Assembly: GCF_000238335.3 (NCBI RefSeq)
Contig: NZ_AHCB03000005.1
Span: 1,240,001-1,304,000, forward strand
Direction: 5' to 3'
DNA length: 64,000 nucleotides
Source of the DNA: Pseudoalteromonas marina
GTDB lineage: Bacteria > Pseudomonadota > Gammaproteobacteria > Enterobacterales > Alteromonadaceae
Below the pieces are notes generated by a model. It was not told the DNA's origin. It made no database searches and saw nothing but the letters and a program-made list of their open reading frames with translations. The position numbers and the translations under genes are program-made. Below are positions 8,987 through 21,708 of the stretch, in pieces; position 1 is the stretch's first letter; every line of letters starts with the position of its first letter.

Positions 8987-9772
8987 GTGAGTAAAGCGTT
9001 AGCCAGTTATTACCAACAAGCCTATGCCTGCGAACAACAACATTTTAATCAATGTTTTTATTGTGGCTGCGAAGCAACTGAACGCGATCATTGTCCGCCT
9101 CTTCATATGCTGCAAAGTATTATTGATTTAGGCGAGGATGCCGACTTTATTTCAATTCCTGCTTGTTATGAATGTTATGCGCTATTACATAACGAACGAC
9201 TAATGACGATTGACGAGCGCTTTACCAAAATTAAAAAAAAGCTGTCTAATAAATACGCTAAAGCACTGCGTGTCTACAATATGTGGGAAGAAAACGAATT
9301 AAGTGACATGAGTGATGAGTTTGCTCACAGTATTCAGGCCGGTATGAAATTAGGAAAAGAAGCCGCAGAGCGATTGGCATTTACAGGTTTTAGTTACGCC
9401 ACTGAAGAGGCACGTGTCACAGTGCGCGAAAAAACCAAAGAGTTTGATGTAGAAGGTAACGTGTTTACCGATTTTAAAGACGCACTGAATTTCTGCATTA
9501 CCTCTTTAAATGTGCAAAAAAGTGACTTTTATAAAATTTTAGTTGAAGACTACAACGGCGATTTTAACAAAGCCCTTAGTCAGTACCGTCATCGCCACGA
9601 CAAGGTAACAGCGGCTAAAGATGGTAATACTCTTATTAAAGATTTTTCTAAGTTACATAAGCAAAATTCAGATTTTGTAACCCGCACGGTCAAACATTTT
9701 ATCAGCAAAGATCCGTCACTCACCACAGAGGGCGCACTAGAAAAGCTTTATAACAATTATATAAAAAAATAA
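8987..9772 (+). CDS. HNH-like zinc-binding protein of unknown function
   Basis: A 261-residue protein starting at GTG 8987 after TTTTAGGA. Residues 23-65 read CFYCGC, then ERDHCPP, then ACYECY: two CxxC pairs around a DH..P core, as in HNH nucleases. The downstream Asn and His typical of active HNH enzymes are not obvious, so catalysis is uncertain. The remaining 190 residues are charged and helical, with no motif I recognise. It is a single gene between divergent and unrelated neighbours. I infer a zinc-knuckle nucleic-acid-related protein. Confidence 0.5.
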   Translation: MSKALASYYQQAYACEQQHFNQCFYCGCEATERDHCPPLHMLQSIIDLGEDADFISIPACYECYALLHNERLMTIDERFTKIKKKLSNKYAKALRVYNMWEENELSDMSDEFAHSIQAGMKLGKEAAERLAFTGFSYATEEARVTVREKTKEFDVEGNVFTDFKDALNFCITSLNVQKSDFYKILVEDYNGDFNKALSQYRHRHDKVTAAKDGNTLIKDFSKLHKQNSDFVTRTVKHFISKDPSLTTEGALEKLYNNYIKK

Positions 9773-9872
9773 TCACGTAAATTCATCTTAATTTACCGCG
9801 TTTTCACCTGTTTTTTTAGCTTTATGCCCAAGCTTTCGCTAAAGTATTAAAAAAACAGGAGAACCAAACAAC

Positions 9873-11255
9873 ATGAATAAATTTGCTCCCTCTTTATTAG
9901 CAGTTGGCTTAGCCGCTGCACTTGTAGGTTGCCAAGAAAATGGCCCGCAAGATGATAAAATTACTATTAACAAAAACCCATACCCAAGTACTTACACGCC
10001 AATCTCTACAACAAGCACACTCATCACAAACGCGACTGTTCTTACAGGGACTGGCGAACGCCTAGATGACGCTGATGTACTATTGGTCGATGGTAAAGTA
10101 CAGCAAGTAGGTAAAGACTTAGCTGTAAAAGCAGACACAACTATTGATGCACAAGGTAAATGGGTAACACCAGGTATTATTGATGTTCATTCACATTTGG
10201 GTGCCTATCCAAACCCATCGGTAGAATCACATCAAGATGGTAACGAAATGACCAGCCCAAATACGGCCGAAGTGTGGGTAGAGCACTCTGTTTGGCCGCA
10301 AGATCCAGGATTTAACCGTGCGCGCGAAGGCGGTATTACGTCTCTTCAAATTTTACCAGGCTCTGCTAATTTATTTGGCGGACGTGGTGTAACACTTAAA
10401 AACGTGCCTGCGCATACAATGCAAGGGATGAAATTTCCTGATGCACCGTATGGATTAAAAATGGCATGTGGTGAAAACCCAAAACGCGTATATGGTCGTA
10501 AAGGCGTATTGCCTTCAACACGTATGGGTAATATGGCTGGTTACCGCACTGCGTGGATTGGCGCGCAAGAATATAAGCGAGCATGGGATAAGTACGATGC
10601 AGAATACGCAGAAGGTAAAAACCCTGAAGCCCCGAATCGCGATATAAAGTACGATACATTACGCGGCGTTCTTGAAGGCGAAGTAATGATCCACAATCAT
10701 TGTTATAAAGCTGAAGAAATGGCGATGATGATTGATCTTTCTAAAGAATTTAATTATCACGCGGGTACGTTCCATCACGGTATTGAAGCATACAAAATTG
10801 CAGATTTGTTAGCCGACAATGGCTCGTGTGCTGCATTGTGGCCAGACTGGTGGGGCTTTAAAATGGAAGCCTACGACATGGTTCAAGAAAACGTTGCCAT
10901 TGTTGATGCGGTTAAAAACTCGTGCGCCGTTGTTCACTCAGATTCAGACACAACCATTCAACGCTTAAACCAAGAAGCGGCTAAAGTAATGTACCGTGCT
11001 AATGAAAATGGCTTTGATATTTCAGAAGAGCATGCAATTAAGTGGATCACCACTAACGCAGCAAAATCATTAGGTATTGACGATAAAACAGGCTCGCTAG
11101 AGGCAGGTAAACAAGGCGATGTGGTTATTTGGAACCAAAGCCCGTTTAGCGTTTACGCAAAAGCTGAGCAAGTTTTTGTTGATGGTGCAAAAGTTTATGA
11201 TAGAAACGATAGCACTTATCAGGCAACCAGTGATTTTATGTTAGGTCAAAAATAA
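9873..11255 (+). CDS. Amidohydrolase family lipoprotein, metal ligands present
   Basis: A 460-residue protein with a lipoprotein-type leader (VGC, Cys20). The amidohydrolase barrel entrance motif GIIDVHSHLG (HxH) is followed by MIHNHCYK, FHHGIEAYK and a late VVHSDSD carrying the conserved Asp, so the metal site looks complete. Such enzymes hydrolyse cyclic or peptide amide bonds; the leader places it in the periplasm. The C-terminal sheet ends with GKQGDVVIWNQSPF. It is followed after 12 bp by a paralogue lacking these ligands, with AAGGAG before that gene, so the two form an operon. Confidence 0.88.
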   Translation: MNKFAPSLLAVGLAAALVGCQENGPQDDKITINKNPYPSTYTPISTTSTLITNATVLTGTGERLDDADVLLVDGKVQQVGKDLAVKADTTIDAQGKWVTPGIIDVHSHLGAYPNPSVESHQDGNEMTSPNTAEVWVEHSVWPQDPGFNRAREGGITSLQILPGSANLFGGRGVTLKNVPAHTMQGMKFPDAPYGLKMACGENPKRVYGRKGVLPSTRMGNMAGYRTAWIGAQEYKRAWDKYDAEYAEGKNPEAPNRDIKYDTLRGVLEGEVMIHNHCYKAEEMAMMIDLSKEFNYHAGTFHHGIEAYKIADLLADNGSCAALWPDWWGFKMEAYDMVQENVAIVDAVKNSCAVVHSDSDTTIQRLNQEAAKVMYRANENGFDISEEHAIKWITTNAAKSLGIDDKTGSLEAGKQGDVVIWNQSPFSVYAKAEQVFVDGAKVYDRNDSTYQATSDFMLGQK

Positions 11256-11267
11256 GGAGCACCCAGA

Positions 11268-12509
11268 ATGAAAAATTTATCACGTTCGTTTTCGCTATCT
11301 TTGGTTGCTGCCGGATTACTAGCCTCTGGTGCTGTAAACGCACAGTCATTGGCTATTATTAATGCAACTATCCATACATCAACAGAGCAAGGCGTATTAA
11401 AAGGCGCAAGCATTGTTATGGATAACGGGAAAATTACAGCTATTAACCCGGCAGAAGTAAGTGCTGATGAAATTATTGATGCCAATGGTAAAATTGTTAC
11501 TCCTGGTTTTATTGCAAGCAATAACCAACTTGGTTTAGTTGAAGTGGGTGCGGTTGCAGGCTCTCGCGATGCGGGTGACGACAAAGCGGGTATAGATTTT
11601 GATGTGAGCCTTGCATATAACGCACATTCAAGCTTAATACCCTATGCACGTAAAGGCGGCGTTACACGAGATGTAATTACCCCTTATGGCGGCGATAGTA
11701 TTTTTGCAGGTTTGGCTAGTGTGGTTGATTTAAGCGGTAGCCTTGACAGTGACGTTCAAAAACAAGCAGCGTTAGTTGTGCATTTAGGTGAGCGAAGAAA
11801 AGGCTCGCGTGCTTTTACACTGCAAACATTAATTAATAAGCTTGATGCTCATCAAACTAAATTAAGCAAAAAAGATAAAAAAGACGACGATAAACCAAGT
11901 ACTGAAGACAAAGTAATGGCTAAAGTACTTTCTGGCGACATGCCATTGGTTATAAGCGTTTCGCGTGCTGCTGATATTATTGAGCTTATTAAAGTGAAAG
12001 AGCAATTTGGTGTTAACTTAGTACTAAGTGGAGCACAAGATGCCGTTGTTGTTAAAGAGCATATTGCTAAAGCTAATATCCCAGTAATTATTAGCGCTAT
12101 GGACAACTTACCAGGAAGCTTCGATTCTTTACACGCTAATTTAAATAATGCAGGTTTACTTGAAAAAGCCGGTGTTAAAGTACTTTTAACGGTTGGTGGA
12201 GATGCAAGTCACAATATTTATCAGCTTCGCTATGACGCAGGTAACGCTGTATCTTATGGCATGAGCCAACAAGGTGCACTGAAAGCTGTTACATCAAATG
12301 TTGCTGACGTATTCGGTATTAATGCGGGCAGTATTGAGGTGGGTAAAGCCGCTGATGTAGTGATGTGGACTAATGATCCGTTTGAAATAAGCAGTAACGT
12401 AAGTCGTATGTTTATTAATGGCACTGAGGTGTCTACACAGTCTCGCCAAGATAAATTACGTGACCGTTATACTACTGATTCAAACATGCCAAGAGCTTAC
12501 ACTAAGTAA
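11268..12509 (+). CDS. Amidohydrolase-fold protein lacking the catalytic histidines
   Basis: A 413-residue protein with a Sec signal (cleavage near AVNAQS). It aligns with the preceding enzyme at both ends: VTPGFIA where the HxH strand should begin, and GKAADVVMWTNDPF at the C-terminus. The HxH position reads SNNQLG, and the strand-5 His segment reads VISVSRAADI, so the metal-binding histidines are missing; a late Asp (GGDASHNIY) remains. It may be a partner subunit or binding protein for the active paralogue. Loss of hydrolase activity is inferred from sequence. Confidence 0.82.
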   Translation: MKNLSRSFSLSLVAAGLLASGAVNAQSLAIINATIHTSTEQGVLKGASIVMDNGKITAINPAEVSADEIIDANGKIVTPGFIASNNQLGLVEVGAVAGSRDAGDDKAGIDFDVSLAYNAHSSLIPYARKGGVTRDVITPYGGDSIFAGLASVVDLSGSLDSDVQKQAALVVHLGERRKGSRAFTLQTLINKLDAHQTKLSKKDKKDDDKPSTEDKVMAKVLSGDMPLVISVSRAADIIELIKVKEQFGVNLVLSGAQDAVVVKEHIAKANIPVIISAMDNLPGSFDSLHANLNNAGLLEKAGVKVLLTVGGDASHNIYQLRYDAGNAVSYGMSQQGALKAVTSNVADVFGINAGSIEVGKAADVVMWTNDPFEISSNVSRMFINGTEVSTQSRQDKLRDRYTTDSNMPRAYTK

Positions 12510-12570
12510 ATAGTAAGCGTTATATCAACCCGACAATAGGGATTTGATTGGGCGAGTAGATATTAACTTT

Positions 12571-12595
12571 AAAAGGTCGCATTGAGCGGCCTTTT
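12571..12595 (+). terminator. Rho-independent terminator of the amidohydrolase pair
   Basis: AAAAGGTCGC-ATTGA-GCGGCCTTTT forms a 10-bp stem with one G-T pair followed by a T-run, 61 bp after the stop codon of the second amidohydrolase gene. Confidence 0.85.
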
Positions 12596-12608
12596 TCATA
12601 GGTGTAAA

Positions 12609-12640
12609 AAAACCGCTTACTTTTAAAAGTAAGCGGTTTT
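12609..12640 (-). terminator. Terminator of icd, a 32-bp perfect palindrome
   Basis: AAAACCGCTTACTTTT is followed directly by its exact reverse complement, giving 16-bp arms with no spacer. Read on the minus strand it ends in a T-run just after the icd stop codon, as expected for an intrinsic terminator. It is symmetrical and could also stop rightward transcripts. Confidence 0.85.
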
Positions 12641-12654
12641 ATTTTTACTATTTA

Positions 12655-15389
<2,735 letters not shown>

Positions 15390-15608
15390 TCACTCTAAAA
15401 TGTCGCCGTCTAAGGCAATATTTTTAGCGTGCAAGCCCTTGGGGCCTTGTTCTAATTCGAATGTTACATCTTGTCCAGCTTTAAGCGTTTTATAACCGTC
15501 CATTACAATTGTAGAGTAATGGGCGAAAATATCATTCTCGCAGCCGTCTTCAACGATGAAACCAAAACCTTTAGCATTGTTAAACCATTTAACTTTACCA
15601 CAAGCCAT
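15390..15608 (-). CDS. cspD: Cold-shock-domain protein CspD
   Basis: A 72-residue single OB-fold protein with the RNA-binding motifs KGFGFI (RNP1) and DIFAHY (RNP2, where general Csp proteins have DVFVH). Position next to clpS-clpA, divergently transcribed, is the same as for E. coli cspD, a single-stranded-DNA-binding replication inhibitor of stationary phase. The name is therefore based on both sequence and synteny. ATG 15608 follows AAGGATG. Confidence 0.9.
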   Translation of the reverse strand: MACGKVKWFNNAKGFGFIVEDGCENDIFAHYSTIVMDGYKTLKAGQDVTFELEQGPKGLHAKNIALDGDILE

Positions 15609-15807
15609 ACTTCTACATCCTTCAATAAGTTGACTAATTTAGTTATTCTAAACCATATTATTTGCTAGACTGATTAAGGATTAATCAATCTATGTTTGAC
15701 TGTAGTTTATTTAATCAATCAGTCAAGCTTTTTGAGCTATTTTTTAACATTTTATTTATTTTTTATTCAAGTTTGCTTGAGTTCCTAAGACAAGACTATA
15801 TTTAATT

Positions 15808-16125
15808 ATGAGTGGTATGAAAGATTCAGGTGTTATCGATACAGTTCGCGACAGTGAAAAGCAAAAGCTACAGCCGCCGCGAAAATACAAAGTTGTTTTA
15901 AATAATGACGATTACACGCCGATGGACTTTGTAATAGAAGTTTTAACGACGTTTTTTAATATGGATAGCGATAGAGCAACCGACGTGATGCTTCAAGTTC
16001 ACGAAAAAGGTAAAGGCATTTGTGGCGTTTACAGCGCTGATGTAGCTTATACCAAAGTTGAACAAGTTAACCGCTACTCGCGTGATAACGAGCATCCGCT
16101 GCTTTGTAGTTGTGAGCAGGAATAA
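15808..16125 (+). CDS. clpS: ATP-dependent Clp protease adaptor ClpS
   Basis: A 105-residue adaptor with the N-degron-binding core [15 protein letters not shown] and the later [10 protein letters not shown] segment. The N-terminal tail (about 25 residues) is the part that engages ClpA. ClpS delivers proteins with N-terminal Leu, Phe, Trp or Tyr to ClpAP. clpA follows after 68 bp, and the transferases that create Leu/Phe N-termini (bpt, aat) are encoded just beyond infA. Confidence 0.97.
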   Translation: MSGMKDSGVIDTVRDSEKQKLQPPRKYKVVLNNDDYTPMDFVIEVLTTFFNMDSDRATDVMLQVHEKGKGICGVYSADVAYTKVEQVNRYSRDNEHPLLCSCEQE

Positions 16126-16193
16126 ATACCAACTAGGGTGATCACACACCTGTTTGTTGTGGTATACATTATTATCTCAGTAAGGGGTTGCCA

Positions 16194-18455
16194 ATGCTAA
16201 ACAAAGACTTAGAACTTACATTAAATGCCGCGTTTCGTGAAGCGCGCACTCGCCGTCATGAGTTTATGACTGTCGAGCACCTTTTACTTGCGCTATTAGA
16301 TAACCCTTCTGCTTCAGAAGCGCTAAATGCGTGTGGTGTTAACATTTCAGGCTTAAAATACGAACTGCTTGAATTTATTGATGAAACAACACCGGTTATC
16401 CCCGATTTAGAGGAAGAGCGTGAAACACAACCTACGCTTGGTTTTCAACGAGTACTACAGCGTGCGGTGTTTCATGTTCAATCATCAGGTAAAAACGAAG
16501 TTACCGGCGTAAATGTGTTGGTTGCTATTTTTTCTGAGCAAGAAAGCCAAGCCGTTTATCTGCTTAAGAAAAATGATGTTTCGCGCTTAGACATTGTTAA
16601 TTTTATTTCTCATGGGATTTCAAAAACCGATGATGATTTAGGCGACGATACGGACGACATAAACGAAGAAGTGCAAGAAGTTCAAAATGAAGAGGTCAGC
16701 AAGCTAGACAGCTTCACTACTAACTTAAATGCGCAAGCACGCGATGGTAATATTGATCCATTGATTGGCCGTGACAGTGAAGTTGAACGTGCGGTACAAG
16801 TGTTGTGTCGTCGTAAAAAGAATAACCCATTGCTTGTAGGTGAAGCGGGAGTGGGTAAAACAGCAATTGCTGAAGGGTTAGCTTATCGTATTGTTAACGA
16901 GCAAGTTCCTGAAGTGATTGCAGATGCAGTGGTTTACTCGTTAGACATGGGCGCATTACTTGCTGGTACAAAATACCGTGGCGATTTTGAAAAACGTTTT
17001 AAAAGTTTATTAAAAGAGCTACAAGCAAAACCAGGCTCTATTTTATTTATTGATGAAATTCACACCATCATTGGGGCAGGCGCTGCGTCAGGTGGCGTTA
17101 TGGATGCCTCTAACTTACTTAAGCCATTACTTTCAAGTGGTAAGCTCCGTTGTATGGGGTCAACTACTTACAATGAGTATAAAAATATTTTTGAAAAAGA
17201 CCGTGCATTAGTTCGTCGTTTTCAAAAAATTGATGTACTTGAGCCAAGTGTTGCCGATACCACTAAAATTCTGAATGGCCTGAAAGATCGTTATGAAGAA
17301 CACCATGGTATTCGTTACACACAAAAAGCGTTAAAAGCTGCGGCTGAGCTGAGTGCTAAGTACATTAACGAGCGTCACTTACCTGATAAAGCCATTGACG
17401 TAATAGATGAAGCCGGTGCAAACCAGCGTTTGCAGCCAAGCTCTAAACGTAAAAAAACCATTGGTGTATCAGACATTGAAATGATCATATCCAAAATGGC
17501 GCGCATTCCACCACAAAATGTATCGTCATCGGACAAAGAAACGCTTAAAAATATTGATCGTAATCTTAAAATGTTGGTGTTTGGTCAAGATCAGTCAATT
17601 GATGCACTTACATCGGCAATCCGTTTGTCACGTTCAGGGCTAACAAGTGAAGAAAAACCAGTGGGTTCTTTCTTATTCGCTGGTCCAACCGGTGTTGGTA
17701 AAACAGAGGTAACTAAGCAGCTTGCAAAGTGCATGGGTGTTGAGTTTATTCGTTTTGATATGTCGGAATATGTTGAGCGTCATGCAATTAGCCGCTTAAT
17801 TGGTGCACCGCCAGGTTATGTTGGTTTTGAGCAGGGCGGTTTGCTAACCGAGGCTGTTATTAAGAACCCTCATGCGGTGGTTTTACTCGATGAGATTGAA
17901 AAAGCGCATCCAGACATTTACAACATTTTATTGCAGGTAATGGATCACGGTACATTAACCGACAACAATGGCCGTAAAGCTGACTTTAGAAATGTTGTGC
18001 TGGTAATGACCACTAATGCCGGCGTGCAAGAAACAACTCGCAAGTCAATTGGCTTTAGTGAGCAGGATCATACACACGATGCAATGGGTGAAATTAACAA
18101 AACATTTTCACCAGAGTTTAGAAACCGCTTAGATAACATTATTTGGTTTAACCATCTTGAGCGTGAAGTTATTTTGTTGGTGGTTGATAAATTTATTGTT
18201 GAACTGCAGGCACAGCTTGATAAGAAGTCGGTTAATTTTGAATTGACCTCTAAGGCACGTGAATGGTTAGCTGAAAAAGGCTACGATAAAGCGATGGGTG
18301 CACGCCCAATGGCGCGTGTTATTCAAGAAGAGCTCAAAAAGCCACTCGCAAACGAAATACTGTTTGGTAAGTTGGCTGATGGCGGCACAGTGAAGGTGTC
18401 GGTAAAAGATAAGAAAATCCGTTTTGATTACGAAAGTAGTTTAACACCAGCATAA
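16194..18455 (+). CDS. clpA: ATP-dependent Clp protease ATP-binding subunit ClpA
   Basis: A 753-residue class I Clp/Hsp100 unfoldase. ATG 16194 is chosen because AAGGGG lies 6 nt upstream and [11 protein letters not shown] matches E. coli ClpA; a TTG at 16188 sits in the RBS spacer. It has an N-terminal Clp_N double repeat (about 1-145), a first AAA+ domain with GEAGVGKT near 217, and a second with GPTGVGKTE near 497, followed by the D2-small domain. It unfolds ClpS-delivered and ssrA-tagged proteins into ClpP, which is not encoded here. A strong terminator follows at 18516. Confidence 0.97.
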   Translation: MLNKDLELTLNAAFREARTRRHEFMTVEHLLLALLDNPSASEALNACGVNISGLKYELLEFIDETTPVIPDLEEERETQPTLGFQRVLQRAVFHVQSSGKNEVTGVNVLVAIFSEQESQAVYLLKKNDVSRLDIVNFISHGISKTDDDLGDDTDDINEEVQEVQNEEVSKLDSFTTNLNAQARDGNIDPLIGRDSEVERAVQVLCRRKKNNPLLVGEAGVGKTAIAEGLAYRIVNEQVPEVIADAVVYSLDMGALLAGTKYRGDFEKRFKSLLKELQAKPGSILFIDEIHTIIGAGAASGGVMDASNLLKPLLSSGKLRCMGSTTYNEYKNIFEKDRALVRRFQKIDVLEPSVADTTKILNGLKDRYEEHHGIRYTQKALKAAAELSAKYINERHLPDKAIDVIDEAGANQRLQPSSKRKKTIGVSDIEMIISKMARIPPQNVSSSDKETLKNIDRNLKMLVFGQDQSIDALTSAIRLSRSGLTSEEKPVGSFLFAGPTGVGKTEVTKQLAKCMGVEFIRFDMSEYVERHAISRLIGAPPGYVGFEQGGLLTEAVIKNPHAVVLLDEIEKAHPDIYNILLQVMDHGTLTDNNGRKADFRNVVLVMTTNAGVQETTRKSIGFSEQDHTHDAMGEINKTFSPEFRNRLDNIIWFNHLEREVILLVVDKFIVELQAQLDKKSVNFELTSKAREWLAEKGYDKAMGARPMARVIQEELKKPLANEILFGKLADGGTVKVSVKDKKIRFDYESSLTPA

Positions 18456-18515
18456 ACGGCATAAGACTCTAAATGGCTCGCTTGTAATACCGGGCCATTT
18501 TTTATTTTAGGCAAC

Positions 18516-18543
18516 AAAAAACCCAGCAAAAGCTGGGTTTTTT
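18516..18543 (+). terminator. Bidirectional terminator between clpA and infA
   Basis: AAAAAACCCAGC-AAAA-GCTGGGTTTTTT, 12-bp perfect arms with A- and T-tracts on the two sides, placed between convergent clpA and infA. It can serve both. Confidence 0.92.
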
Positions 18544-18594
18544 GTTTATTAAATGTAATTGCTAGTCAAAGTCCATCAATTACATTTAATAAAC
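18544..18594. repeat. 18-bp perfect inverted repeat abutting the clpA terminator
   Basis: GTTTATTAAATGTAATTG (18544-18561) and its exact reverse complement (18577-18594) flank a 15-nt spacer. It begins at the base after the clpA terminator hairpin, in the convergent clpA/infA gap. The AT-rich arms could form a long hairpin in the infA mRNA 3' end or act as a protein-binding site. No mobile gene is inside. Confidence 0.9.
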
Positions 18595-18647
18595 GCTTAA
18601 AGCTAGTTATACACTAGCCAAAAACTAAATCTCGTTTACGCACTTAC

Positions 18648-18884
<237 letters not shown>

Positions 18885-18956
18885 TTAATAGTTAAACGCT
18901 GCAGATTTTGCCCAAAATACACCAATAAGTAAAGGCGCAGGGGCTATATTTGCAAA

Positions 18957-19670
18957 TTAAATAGCCACCCACTCATCATTAAGCTGTTTTTGTGCGGGTA
19001 AAAACTGAGTTTTATACTTCATTTTGGTGCACTCATCAATTTGATAGCCCAAATACACAAATTGTTTATTTTGCGCTTTAGCAAATTTTAGCTGCTCTAA
19101 TATCATAATTGACCCTAGGCTATAGTGCTCAAAGTCAGGGTCAAAAAACGTGTAAATAGCAGAAATAGCGTTGTCCATACAATCGGTTACAGCTACACCT
19201 ACTAAAGTGTCTTGATGCCAAAGTTCGATAAACGTAATTTCAAGCCAACTGCAAAATAAAAAGCTTTGAAATTGTTCAGGCTGTGGTGGATACATGCTGC
19301 CGTCTTGATGGCGCATAGTTATATATTTACTGTACAGCGGATAATACCCTGCTCGTTCGCTAGTAGAGTAAGTGACCGTAAACTGTGTTTTTGCTTTGTT
19401 TAGTTTACGTTTTTGTGATTTTGATGGCATAAATTCTTGCGCTAAAACACGAACAGAGTTACATGCACTGCAAACGGGGCAGTGAGGGCGGTATATTTGG
19501 TTACCACTGCGCCTAAAGCCGACTGCTAACAAAGATTCGAACTTTTCTGAGCAATAATAAGTGGGATCTAATATGACTAATAGTTGCTCGCGCCTGTTGG
19601 GCAGATAACTACACGCAAATTCTTGGCTTAAACCAACACGGGCTGTTAGGTTTTCATTCATAGATTGCAA
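18957..19670 (-). CDS. bpt: Aspartate/glutamate leucyltransferase (Bpt)
   Basis: A 237-residue N-end-rule transferase. The paired motif CPVCSACNSVRV and N-terminal CSYLPNRREQ resemble arginyl-transferases; bacterial members of this length transfer Leu from Leu-tRNA to N-terminal Asp or Glu. The product becomes a ClpS/ClpAP substrate. The start is probably TTG 19670, since AGGA lies about 6 nt upstream, whereas ATG 19661 is too far from it. It overlaps the end of aat by 17 nt, so the two are coupled. Confidence 0.93.
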   Translation of the reverse strand: MQSMNENLTARVGLSQEFACSYLPNRREQLLVILDPTYYCSEKFESLLAVGFRRSGNQIYRPHCPVCSACNSVRVLAQEFMPSKSQKRKLNKAKTQFTVTYSTSERAGYYPLYSKYITMRHQDGSMYPPQPEQFQSFLFCSWLEITFIELWHQDTLVGVAVTDCMDNAISAIYTFFDPDFEHYSLGSIMILEQLKFAKAQNKQFVYLGYQIDECTKMKYKTQFLPAQKQLNDEWVAI

Positions 19671-20370
19671 TAAGTTCCTGTGGTTCCCACATAGTAGGAT
19701 TAACTTTATAGGTAAGTGCAGTGTTAAGTTTAGCTAAAAAATCAGTTCGAGGAATAACTTTTGCTCCCAAACTCATCAAATATGGGTTTTCGAGTTGGCA
19801 ATCAATAAAATGAGCGTCATGGTTTTTTAACCAATTCACAAGCGCCCACATAGCTAATTTAGAACAATTAGTTTGATGATGAAACATCGATTCGCCACAA
19901 AACACACCATTTTGCATAATTCCATACAGCCCAGCTGCAAGCTCTCCGTTGCGCCACACCTCTAAGCTATGCGCTACGCCTGCATGATGAGCATTTATGT
20001 AAGCACTAAGCATATCAGTAGTGATCCAAGTACCGTCGGTATCAATGCGTTGGTCACGGCATGCTTCAATAACTTCAACAAAGGCGTTATTAACTGTCAC
20101 TGTTACGGGGTATTTTTTTAGGTGCTTACGTAAACTTTTACTAACATGAAACTCATTTAACTCCACAATGCCACGTTCACTTGGTGACCACCACATAATA
20201 GGTTCGTTATCGCTAAACCAAGGAAATATACCATTACTATAAGCATTGCAAAGGCGAGCTAGGCTCAAGTCACCACCCACAGCTAGTAGGCCGTCTGGAG
20301 AAACTAATGCATATTCTGGATTGGGAAATGCTATATCTGTATCACTTAGTTGGTATAGCTGGTTTGTCAT
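19654..20370 (-). CDS. aat: Leucyl/phenylalanyl-tRNA--protein transferase
   Basis: A 238-residue protein with the family signatures FPNPEYALVSPDGLLAVGGDLS, NGIFPWFSDNEPIMWWSP and the GNAT-like core GELAAGLYGIMQNGVFCGESMF. It attaches Leu or Phe to N-terminal Arg/Lys, creating ClpS-recognised degrons. It lies downstream of trxB across a terminator and overlaps bpt, so aat-bpt(-infA) form a unit functionally linked to the convergent clpSA genes. Confidence 0.97.
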   Translation of the reverse strand: MTNQLYQLSDTDIAFPNPEYALVSPDGLLAVGGDLSLARLCNAYSNGIFPWFSDNEPIMWWSPSERGIVELNEFHVSKSLRKHLKKYPVTVTVNNAFVEVIEACRDQRIDTDGTWITTDMLSAYINAHHAGVAHSLEVWRNGELAAGLYGIMQNGVFCGESMFHHQTNCSKLAMWALVNWLKNHDAHFIDCQLENPYLMSLGAKVIPRTDFLAKLNTALTYKVNPTMWEPQELIAIYE

Positions 20371-20426
20371 AACGTGTTTACTTTTTATAATTTGTTTTAA
20401 AAGTGTAACTATATTTTAGGCGTAAA

Positions 20427-20454
20427 AAAAGGGGCTGATTGATCAGCCCCTTTT
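20427..20454 (-). terminator. Terminator of trxB
   Basis: AAAAGGGGCTGA and TCAGCCCCTTTT arms with a short centre, followed on the minus strand by a run of seven T. It separates trxB from aat. Confidence 0.88.
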
Positions 20455-20468
20455 GTGAAAAATAAACG

Positions 20469-21428
<960 letters not shown>

Positions 21429-21708
21429 CTAAACGATTCTATACGGTCATTAATGCGCTCGATTCTAAGAAAAACAAGGCAGAAGTAAACAAAATCTGAG
21501 ATTATTTTTTTTAGTAAATCGAAAACCTGTTCATTTTTATGTACTAAACAAACATATTTTTATGCCTTTCAGGGTAAACTAGCTCAATAAATAGACTAAC
21601 AAGCAACAAAACGTCGTTAATTCATGACCACTTTGATTTTTTTTGTTATGTTTTACCTAATTTTGATTTGTCACTGATAGATTATGTGACCTAAATGAAT
21701 AGGCAACT

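Noticed and set aside
8987..9772. Restriction or retron/abortive-infection nuclease
   Set aside because: The HNH-like core is suggestive, but the final Asn/His of the active site is not visible and there is no methylase or partner gene nearby.
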